Of a DNA stretch of 11,480 bases, positions 5,631 to 11,480 are shown piece after piece. The notes beneath the pieces were generated by a model, which had not been told where the DNA came from, ran no database searches, and worked only from the letters and a program-made list of their open reading frames with translations. Every line of letters begins with the position of its first letter. Positions within the stretch are counted from its first letter, which is position 1. The position numbers were made by a program, and so were the translations under genes. The stretch is from an uncultured Methylophilus sp. (lineage in GTDB: Bacteria; Pseudomonadota; Gammaproteobacteria; Burkholderiales; Methylophilaceae): the NCBI GenBank assembly GCA_936943315.1, contig CAKZJM010000273.1, positions 1 through 11,480 on the forward strand, written 5' to 3'.

Positions 5631-7036
5631 GTCCGTTTGCTCACTTTGTAAAGCAGTGCGCAAGGCAAGACAATCCAGCCCAGCAACACCAGTAGCGAGG
5701 CCAGCAGGGGTGTGCGGCTGACGTCTATCTCAGCCAGACTGACTGTCGGACGCGGGGCGTTTTGCCAAAATGCGGCATCTACGCGGGTATCTTTATCCTC
5801 TGCCAGATTGACTTTAAACGTATGAATCTGGTTTAAATATTGAATCAGCTGATAACGCCGCACTTCGGCTTGTCTGATAAAGGCTTGATGATGTGCGAGG
5901 TCATTGCCGCTGCTCGCCATCTGTACATATTGCATGGCCAGCGCCGGGCTTAACCATAACCAGTGCCTAATGAGCCCGTTTTGTTTGGCCAGTTGCGCAT
6001 CATGCAAGGCTTGCTGTTCGCGATAGACCGCAGTGGTCAGGCGCTCGCCTTCCTGCATCAGCAGGCCGTTGTAATTGACTGGCAGATCTTCTGTGCGAGA
6101 CACGCCATACTGTTTGAGGATTTGGGCCTTGAATGTAGCAAAGTGCGGGTCATTCGGGTGATGGCTATCGCCCAGCGTTTTGAGTTTGATTTCAGCATGG
6201 TATTCGGCCTCGGTGCGCGGTTGTGTCGGATGCAGCACCTGCGCCAGATTGGCCAGGCCGCGTGGAAAAATAATACACACGCATACCCAGCACAACAGCA
6301 AGGTTAACAAGGCTGCATGCAATTGTCGGCTCCACCACGACACGGCCACCACCAGCCCGCACCAGCCTGCCATATATAGTACCTGTGCCAGCAGCATCAG
6401 GCCAAGCCTGAGCATGGTCTGATCACTGTGCCAGCTCCAGAGGCCAACCAGTACCCCCTGCAGGCATAACAACAGCAGAAAGGGCAGGAACAGCGCCAGC
6501 CATTTGCCTGTAGCGATCTGCCATACCGCAGTGCCGTTGCCTCGCATATAAGCCAGGGTGCCTGCCAGTTTTTCTGCGGTGACGGTGGCGTATGCGATCA
6601 TGATTAAAAAAAGCGGCATCCACCACTGCACGATCATGCCGGGGGTCATCAGCGGAAACCGTCCCAGACTAGTGGCCTCAGTAGCAGGGTTGAAATTGGC
6701 ACTGTTTAAACGATGGGCTTCCAGATAGACCAGATGCCCGGACTGGTCGAGAATGCCTGGCTCAATGACTGTCAGCGGGTGCAACGGTTTAGCGACAAAG
6801 TCCCCAAAATGGGATACCCGGTGCGGATGCCGGTCTGGCTGTGATTGCCAGTCATGCTGGCTGCGTTGCGTGACGTCTGCCACTGTGCGGGCATGGTCTT
6901 GCCAATGGTGGTGCGCGGCCAATGCAGCCAGCCCCCACAAACCCAGCAAAACCACGAGCAGCAAGGCAGGCACACGGGCGTGCCACCAGCGTCGCCATTC
7001 ATTGCAGGCGATGGTCCATACAGGGGAAGCGTTCAT
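5627..7036 (-). CDS. ABC-2-type permease, DUF3526-like (first of a pair)
   Basis: This is a 469-residue membrane protein. Predicted membrane segments lie at about 22-42, 134-153, 178-201, 209-233, 239-257 and 444-464. There is a hydrophilic domain of about 90 residues between the first two and one of about 185 residues between the fifth and sixth. Both large domains probably face the periplasm. The RFPLMTPGMIVQWWMPLFLI entry to the second segment and FPRGLANLAQ after the fifth are typical of DUF3526/NosY-like ABC-2 permeases. The start ATG overlaps the ATPase stop by 4 nt and its own stop overlaps the next permease by 4 nt, so the subunits should be made in matched amounts. ABC-2 permeases usually export or act on envelope substrates, so a simple importer role for this set is not obvious. 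The DUF3526 assignment is from recognition, not a profile search. Confidence 0.82.
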   Translation of the reverse strand: MNASPVWTIACNEWRRWWHARVPALLLVVLLGLWGLAALAAHHHWQDHARTVADVTQRSQHDWQSQPDRHPHRVSHFGDFVAKPLHPLTVIEPGILDQSGHLVYLEAHRLNSANFNPATEATSLGRFPLMTPGMIVQWWMPLFLIMIAYATVTAEKLAGTLAYMRGNGTAVWQIATGKWLALFLPFLLLLCLQGVLVGLWSWHSDQTMLRLGLMLLAQVLYMAGWCGLVVAVSWWSRQLHAALLTLLLCWVCVCIIFPRGLANLAQVLHPTQPRTEAEYHAEIKLKTLGDSHHPNDPHFATFKAQILKQYGVSRTEDLPVNYNGLLMQEGERLTTAVYREQQALHDAQLAKQNGLIRHWLWLSPALAMQYVQMASSGNDLAHHQAFIRQAEVRRYQLIQYLNQIHTFKVNLAEDKDTRVDAAFWQNAPRPTVSLAEIDVSRTPLLASLLVLLGWIVLPCALLYKVSKRT

Positions 7037-7746
7037 GCCTGTCCTTGATACAATTGTTTGAGGCTATCCAGCGTCAGCCTAGACTGATCCAGCAATACTG
7101 GCTGTAATTGGCCATTGGCCAACATCAGCAAGCGGTCAGAAAACGCCATGGCCGATAGCACATCATGGGTCACTACCAGCACGCCCATGCCTTTGTTTTT
7201 ACATTGCATAATCAGCTGGTTAAGCTCCTCGGTCGCTTGCGGGTCCAGGCCTGAATTGGGCTCATCCAGCAGCAATAGTTTTGCCTGCTTTGCCAGCGCC
7301 AGTGCCAGCATGACCTTTTGTTTCATGCCTTTTGAATATTCACTGCATGGGCGCGGCCAGGCGTGTGCTGGCAAGCCCACCATGTCCAAATAGGCTGAAA
7401 TCTCCATGGTGGGTGTGACCGCTGCCAGACGCAAAAAATAGCCAATATTCTCGATGGCAGACAAATGGCCGTAAACCGCAGGCTGCTCTGGCACATAGGC
7501 CAGTTGTGCCAAGGCCTGTGGCCGTGCCTCTTGAATATCCAGTCCGGCAATCAGAATCTGGCCGCTTTGATCGACACCGGCATCATGCAGGCCCAGAATA
7601 CTCTTGAGTAGTGTCGATTTACCTGCACCGTTGCTGCCAAGCACCGAAACCACTTCTCCGGCATGCAGCGTCAGCGCCAGCTGTTGCAAAATGTTCCGCC
7701 CGGCAAAGCGCAGGCTGAGTTGTTCAATGGATAATAATGCGGTCAT
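7033..7746 (-). CDS. ABC transporter ATP-binding subunit
   Basis: This 237-residue cytoplasmic ATPase energises the two permeases encoded after it. All catalytic motifs are present: Walker A GSNGAGKS (37-44), Q-loop Gln88 in PEQPAVY, signature YSKGMKQK (137-144), Walker B LLLLDEP (157-163) and the switch His194 in VVTHD. The signature form SKGMKQK and the NSGLDP D-loop resemble ATPases of ABC-2 exporters and NosF-like proteins rather than those of iron-siderophore importers. Its ATG overlaps the TonB receptor stop by 4 nt (7743-7746), and its stop overlaps the next gene by 4 nt, which indicates translational coupling through the whole operon. Confidence 0.93.
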   Translation of the reverse strand: MTALLSIEQLSLRFAGRNILQQLALTLHAGEVVSVLGSNGAGKSTLLKSILGLHDAGVDQSGQILIAGLDIQEARPQALAQLAYVPEQPAVYGHLSAIENIGYFLRLAAVTPTMEISAYLDMVGLPAHAWPRPCSEYSKGMKQKVMLALALAKQAKLLLLDEPNSGLDPQATEELNQLIMQCKNKGMGVLVVTHDVLSAMAFSDRLLMLANGQLQPVLLDQSRLTLDSLKQLYQGQA

Positions 7747-9845
7747 TTGAAATCCACAGTGGCAGTGAGCATGAAGTTACGGCCTGCCCCTGGGGCGAAG
7801 TTAACTCCACCTGCACTGCCGTTTGAGTTGAAATCAAATACATACTCGTAATAGCGATCAAAAATATTATTCGCTAACAAGCTCACGCGGCCCCAGCTGG
7901 TTTTGTAATCGATATTGGCGTTGGTGAGCGTATAGCCGCCATATTTGCCACCCAGATTACTTTCATTGATGTAATAGTCGCCCTGGCTGTCCACGTGAAC
8001 ACGGGCAATCCAGTCTGCATTGGGCACAAATTGCAGGCCAAGCGACGCTGTATAGGAGGGAATGCTACGGATATTGTTTCCTTTAAACTCCGGGTTTTGT
8101 GCGTTGGGCTCTTCAATCTTTGCATAGACTCTGGAGACATTGCCCCAAAAGCTGAGAGCATCGTTGAGCTTATAATCGAAACTGGCATCAAGCCCTTGCC
8201 TAAGCGTTTCACCAAGCGGCTGACGTATATTGTCGATGGTAATAAACTCGTTTTTGGCTTTTTGTTGCCAGTAAGATACCCGCGTATTTAAATCTGGTAT
8301 CCAGCTACTTTTAAGACCAAGTTCCCAGCCATCATTAATCGCAACCTTGATATCAGTTCTGCTGCCAAAGTTGGCGCCTGCCGCTGAATTAAACTGATTT
8401 AAATTGAAACTGGTGGGCGTTTGAAAACTGCGGCCAGCATTCGCAAACACGGTATGTTGCTCGGTCAGATTGGCAAATATATTAAATTTTGGTTGGACGA
8501 TGATGGGATCGCTATACAAATCGGTTGGAATCACCCTGGTTGGGTTGCCGTTGGTGCCGATAATAATGGGATCATTGGCTTTTGCATCCAGTCGGTCTGC
8601 CCGTAAGGCAACGTTCCAGCGTAGCCAGTCAATAGGCGTATTTTCAACCTTAGCGTAGATACCTTGTGCAGTGAAGTCATAGTCTGATCTCAAGCGGATT
8701 ACGTTCACGCCAACTGCATTGGGGCGTTGGTTGAACTGACTCACTGCCTGATGCTCAATGTCGTAGCCCGTTTCAAATCCCCATTGCGAATTGATCTTCC
8801 AGTTTAATCGGGCAATCAAACCTGTGGAGGTTTGATCATCTTGTCTGTTTTCAACACCTGGTGATCCAATAAAGCGCACGTTACGTTCACGATCAAAATT
8901 CTGCCAATAGGTCTTGAGGCTTAAATCCACATCGTTGTTAAAGAAGTAGTCGTAGTGCAAACTTAAATGCTTGAATTCTTTTTCACCGCTATCATTGAGT
9001 GCGTTTGGCGCCACACCTCTACGGTCTGCACGCGCCTGCGCTTTGCTCATATATCCCGGCGCCTCAGGGGAGTTGTATTTGCCATATTTTGCACTCAACG
9101 CGAGGGTGGATTGCTCAAAATCCATTTGCCAGCGGCCGGATAAGGCAATTTTTTCGTTCTCGGTGTGATCGCGGAAACCATTGCCTTTGCGATAGCCGAT
9201 GGCGTAGTTTTGCGTAAAATCGCCTTGTTTTTCGCCATAGTAGCCCTGCATCTCGCGGGTTTGAAAACTGCCATAACCAAACTGCAATTGCTTGCCGACA
9301 TCTTTGCGTGTTTCAACCTTGTAGTTGCCCGCGGTTGCAAACAGCCCGGTGGTGGCGTCGCTGGTGCCTTTAAATACTTGTGCACTCTGGATGTTGGTGG
9401 GGAACAAATAATCAAGCTCGCTCAACCCTGAGAACAAGTTGGAGGGAATGCCATCCACCAATACTTTGGCGTTAGGCGTTTCACCATCCCCACTAAAGCC
9501 GCGGATAGAGACCTCTGTGTTGACGATGCCCTGGCTGTAGCGGGAGAGCACCACACCTGGGGTTTTACTAAACAGCTCCAGCGTATCGGTCACATGCTCA
9601 TATTCGAGTTCTTCGCGCGTAATCACGTCGACTGAGCCCGCCAGCCCTTTGTCGGTGTTGGTCACTTGCTCCTTCTTGCCAAGCACCACCACACTGTCAA
9701 GCTCTACGCTCACGGTATCTTCTGTTTTTTTGTTTGTTTTGCTGCGCTTGTCTGTTTTTTCTTGTTCTATGGTTTCTTCGGCATAAGCAAGCGTTGCGGG
9801 TAATAAAAGAAGTGCCAGCAGGCTGGCAATGGTTTTTTGATGCAT
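7743..9845 (-). CDS. TonB-dependent outer-membrane receptor
   Basis: This is a 700-residue outer-membrane active transporter. I chose the ATG at 9845 because it begins a clear signal peptide (MHQKTIASLLALLLLPATLAYA, split as MHQKTIASLL and ALLLLPATLAYA) with AGGGA 9-13 nt ahead; an in-frame ATG at 9941 would bury the signal peptide. After a Lys/Glu/Thr-rich linker (about 23-47) comes a TonB-box-like DSVVVLG (50-56). The plug domain runs about 60-180, with GSVDVITREEL, TPGVVLSRY, VSIRGFSGDG, VLVDGIPSN and AQVFKGTSDATTG. The beta-barrel follows and ends LTATVDFK. Barrel motifs such as NGFRDH, GRSFQTPT and NNIFDRYYEY are common in metal-chelate receptors and in the YncD/PqqU type. There is no His-rich loop pointing to zinc. 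It is first in a coupled operon with an ABC-2 transporter, so the two probably share a substrate, which is unresolved: a metal chelate, a metallophore or a cofactor. Confidence 0.93.
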   Translation of the reverse strand: MHQKTIASLLALLLLPATLAYAEETIEQEKTDKRSKTNKKTEDTVSVELDSVVVLGKKEQVTNTDKGLAGSVDVITREELEYEHVTDTLELFSKTPGVVLSRYSQGIVNTEVSIRGFSGDGETPNAKVLVDGIPSNLFSGLSELDYLFPTNIQSAQVFKGTSDATTGLFATAGNYKVETRKDVGKQLQFGYGSFQTREMQGYYGEKQGDFTQNYAIGYRKGNGFRDHTENEKIALSGRWQMDFEQSTLALSAKYGKYNSPEAPGYMSKAQARADRRGVAPNALNDSGEKEFKHLSLHYDYFFNNDVDLSLKTYWQNFDRERNVRFIGSPGVENRQDDQTSTGLIARLNWKINSQWGFETGYDIEHQAVSQFNQRPNAVGVNVIRLRSDYDFTAQGIYAKVENTPIDWLRWNVALRADRLDAKANDPIIIGTNGNPTRVIPTDLYSDPIIVQPKFNIFANLTEQHTVFANAGRSFQTPTSFNLNQFNSAAGANFGSRTDIKVAINDGWELGLKSSWIPDLNTRVSYWQQKAKNEFITIDNIRQPLGETLRQGLDASFDYKLNDALSFWGNVSRVYAKIEEPNAQNPEFKGNNIRSIPSYTASLGLQFVPNADWIARVHVDSQGDYYINESNLGGKYGGYTLTNANIDYKTSWGRVSLLANNIFDRYYEYVFDFNSNGSAGGVNFAPGAGRNFMLTATVDFK

Positions 9846-10090
9846 GGTGATTCTTCCCTGTAAAAATGCAAAATAAAAAACTGGTGTGAATGGTTCCTCA
9901 ATATTTGCTTGCTCTAGCTGGCAATTGTTTTTTAGAGTCAATGCTTAAACTGAAAACATTATAGAGGGGCCTGTGTGGTGAGTTGTGAGCTGGTGCGCGC
10001 GCAAATTGATAAAAAAACACCAGATAGCCATTGGTTAACGTTGATGCTGCCACATGTCACTTTTATGCGACTTTGCTAGACGGATAACGC
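9846..10090. other. Intergenic region between DUF1826 gene and TonB receptor
   Basis: This 245-bp stretch contains the receptor promoter element, its roughly 106-nt leader and the receptor ribosome binding site. A run of seven T on the minus strand (complement of 10011-10017) follows a very weak ACCA/TGGT hairpin (10019-10035), a poor candidate for a terminator of the upstream pair. A GCGCGCGC palindrome sits at 9995-10002. I see no recognisable riboswitch, and no match to the Zur consensus, though neither was searched with a model. Confidence 0.5.
9958..9963 (-). promoter_or_regulatory. Candidate -10 of the TonB receptor operon promoter
   Basis: A perfect TATAAT on the minus strand lies 112 bp before the receptor ATG. 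No TTGACA-like -35 occurs 16-18 bp upstream, where the sequence is CACAACTC-like, so the promoter is weak alone or activator-dependent. The predicted start near 9951 gives a leader of about 106 nt. A second possibility is TTGACT further downstream, but it is followed only by a poor -10 (GCTAGA). Confidence 0.45.
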
Positions 10091-10765
10091 TTACCAAATC
10101 GCATCCAGTGCCAGCAAGACGCGTGTGCTGCCCGGTTGAATCTGCGGCGAGCGGTGAATCACGCCGGCATGATCGTTCCCTTGCCAACGGCTACCTTTCA
10201 ATAATACCAGCGCATGTGGTGAGGCTTGCCGCACACCTTGCGGATGCAAAATGAGCGCCGAATGAAAAGCTTCAAGCGTGGCATGTGAGTGCTTTAGCGC
10301 GTCCCGATGACAAAAGGCTTCTTCCAGCCACTCAGTGCCTGGGCCAAGATAGGTACACAGCAAACGGATGCCTGTGCGATCAACATGAAACCTGGGGCAC
10401 ATGGCGTGCGTGAGCACTTCGAGCCGCATTCCCACCTGCGGGCAATCGAGCAGGTCGGCATACCACTGGACCAATTGGCAGATATCTGTCAGCAAGGCTG
10501 TTTTGCCAGCGGCTTCTGGTAGTCGCAATTGATGATCCAATATGTCTGGGGTTGCTTGCTCAGGCTTCAGTGTTAGCCTGAAGCCGCCCCCCATTTTTGT
10601 GCTTACCTGTTGCAAGTAGCGTGTTAAGGCTGCTTGCTCTGGCCTAGCTACCACCGTGATCTGCTGCGCAGGTTCAAAAATAGACAATAAGTCCAAAGGG
10701 TCAAAGTCTGGTGGAGCAGTGAGCGTCTGAGCTTTGGTTGTAGATGAGGGCACGCTGGTGAACAT
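10091..10765 (-). CDS. DUF1826-family protein, metal-homeostasis associated
   Basis: This 224-residue soluble protein has no signal peptide. I recognise it as DUF1826 from the central block (LEVLTHAMCPRFHVDR then LLCTYLGPGTEWL) and the C-terminal GVIHRSPQ...GSTRVLLALD. The family has no assigned reaction that I know of and is repeatedly found beside COG0523 GTPases in zinc-responsive clusters, as here. His127 and Asp129 (HVD), His204 and Arg215 are spaced like the HxD...H metal triad and 2-oxoglutarate-binding Arg of Fe(II) oxygenases; Cys123 is nearby. This resemblance is my inference. The gene starts 2 bp after the GTPase stop, so the two are cotranscribed. The region after it has its own promoter for the TonB operon, so the two units are probably separate. 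Confidence 0.8.
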   Translation of the reverse strand: MFTSVPSSTTKAQTLTAPPDFDPLDLLSIFEPAQQITVVARPEQAALTRYLQQVSTKMGGGFRLTLKPEQATPDILDHQLRLPEAAGKTALLTDICQLVQWYADLLDCPQVGMRLEVLTHAMCPRFHVDRTGIRLLCTYLGPGTEWLEEAFCHRDALKHSHATLEAFHSALILHPQGVRQASPHALVLLKGSRWQGNDHAGVIHRSPQIQPGSTRVLLALDAIW

Positions 10766-10767
10766 GG

Positions 10768-11480
10768 TTAAACCGCTGCCTCCAGTACAGTGTTGTCTTC
10801 ATCCTGCATATTCACTGACCACGATGGAAATGGGTCTGGAAAAGCACGCCAGGCGTCCATCCCCAATGCAAGCTCGTTATCGGTGAGCAGGCAGGCATCA
10901 AATTGTGCTGTGAGGGCCAGTTTATCCAGGCCCATGCCTATGATGACCAGCTCCTGCTGGCGGTCACCAAACGGCTCCTGCCAGCGGTCACGGATATGCT
11001 CCAGGCTATCCTGATCCTGTGGCCAATAGTCTTTGGGGGTGGCTACCCACCACATGCCAGCCAGTTCGGTACGGGTGACGGCACCGGCTTGTGACCAGGT
11101 CGCGCAAAACGCTGGCCGTGAGGCGATCCAGTAACGGCCTTTGGAGCGAACCACGCCTGGCCATTCCGTGTTAAACCATTGCCACAGGCGTTGCGGGTGG
11201 AAAGGCCGCCGTGCGCGGTAAACAAAACTCGAAATGCCATATTCCTCGGTTTCGGGGACATGTTCGCCGCGTAGTTCCTGTAACCAGCCAGGGGCTTCTG
11301 CGGCCTGGTCAAAGTCAAATAACCCGGTGTGCATGATGCGGTTAAGCGGCACTTTGCCAAAACTGCTATGCAGTATTTGCGCCCGTGGGTTCAGCGTTTT
11401 GAGGATGCCTTCCAGCCGGGCAATTTCATCCAGTGTCATCAGGTCAGTTTTGTTGAGGATCAAGACATCGCAAAACTCAA
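10768..11480 (-). CDS. COG0523 (CobW/ZigA-like) GTPase, C-terminal part
   Basis: This is the C-terminal part (about 236 codons) of a G3E-family metal-chaperone GTPase; the beginning is off the right edge. Reading from the edge, CDVLILNKTDL gives the NKxD guanine-specificity motif, so the Walker A and the CxCC metal-binding motif are outside. The CobW C-terminal domain follows, with YGISSFVYRARRPFHPQRLW, WPGVVRSKGRYWIASRP and GAVTRTELAGMWWV. These match the ZigA/YciC-like branch that is often under Zur control in zinc limitation. A TTG at 11463 is an internal codon, not a start. The stop at 10768 lies 2 bp before the DUF1826 start. Zinc is the probable metal by family and context; the Zur box would be upstream, outside the window. 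Confidence 0.88.
   Translation of the reverse strand, partial: EFCDVLILNKTDLMTLDEIARLEGILKTLNPRAQILHSSFGKVPLNRIMHTGLFDFDQAAEAPGWLQELRGEHVPETEEYGISSFVYRARRPFHPQRLWQWFNTEWPGVVRSKGRYWIASRPAFCATWSQAGAVTRTELAGMWWVATPKDYWPQDQDSLEHIRDRWQEPFGDRQQELVIIGMGLDKLALTAQFDACLLTDNELALGMDAWRAFPDPFPSWSVNMQDEDNTVLEAAV

Noticed and set aside
5631..5663. Longer start for the second permease at 5663
   Set aside because: The ATG at 5630 forms the same 4-nt overlap as the other operon junctions; the 11 extra residues look like read-back into the previous gene.
7743..9845. Calling the receptor PqqU or ZnuD
   Set aside because: A loose YncD/PqqU-type resemblance in the barrel and a nearby pqqA or zinc genes do not fix the substrate; there is no His-rich loop and no alignment was possible.
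9846..9941. Longer start for the TonB receptor at 9941
   Set aside because: It would place 32 residues before a classic signal peptide, and the ATG at 9845 has its own Shine-Dalgarno sequence.
10011..10035. Rho-independent terminator after the DUF1826 gene
   Set aside because: A seven-T run is present, but only a 4-bp ACCA/TGGT stem precedes it, which is too weak to call.
9846..10090. Zur box or known riboswitch before the TonB receptor
   Set aside because: No GTTATAnTATAAC-like palindrome and no recognisable conserved riboswitch core was seen by eye.

Overview
The window looks like the chromosome of a Gram-negative methylotroph, most likely a betaproteobacterium of the Methylophilaceae. 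This is inferred from a PqqA precursor peptide, an Aer-type PAS chemoreceptor, a TonB-dependent receptor, and a COG0523/DUF1826 pair of the kind found in proteobacterial zinc homeostasis. No ribosomal or other phylogenetic marker is present, so the family assignment is an inference. I see no insertion sequence, phage gene, tRNA, rRNA or CRISPR array.

Left part (1-2911, + strand): a large energy-taxis chemoreceptor that starts before the window. It has an Aer-like PAS, a transmembrane hairpin, a HAMP, three tandem PAS/PAC modules with an exact 366-nt period, a coiled-coil signalling domain, and a C-terminal xWxxF tail. The third PAS module lacks exactly 7 nt relative to that period, so the gene is split into two frames (1-1725 and the remainder to 2855). 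A strong hairpin with T-tracts on both sides ends it and also serves the convergent neighbour.

Middle (2912-4354): on the minus strand lies a complete 23-codon pqqA (2948-3019), too short for ordinary gene calling. It has a strong ribosome binding site, a long hairpin over its stop codon and an upstream dyad. No other pqq gene is in the window. Divergent from it is an exported zinc hydrolase of the succinylglutamate desuccinylase/aspartoacylase family (3299-4354).

Right-centre (4365-9963, minus strand): a tightly coupled four-gene operon in transcription order: TonB-dependent receptor, ABC ATPase, and two ABC-2/DUF3526-like permeases. All three junctions are 4-nt ATGA overlaps. A TATAAT promoter element lies about 110 bp before the receptor start. 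The set looks like one envelope-spanning transport unit of unknown substrate. Its last gene runs head-on into the hydrolase gene with 10 bp between stop codons and a large dyad at the junction.

Right end (10091-11480, minus strand): a DUF1826 protein and the C-terminal part of a COG0523 (ZigA/CobW-like) GTPase, 2 bp apart, a metal (probably zinc) homeostasis pair. DUF1826 shows an HxD...H...R pattern reminiscent of Fe(II)/2-oxoglutarate oxygenases.

The best leads are the orphan pqqA with its unusual flanking structures, the receptor-ABC-DUF3526 operon of unknown substrate beside a metal-homeostasis pair and an exported hydrolase, and the precisely measurable 7-nt lesion in the chemoreceptor.
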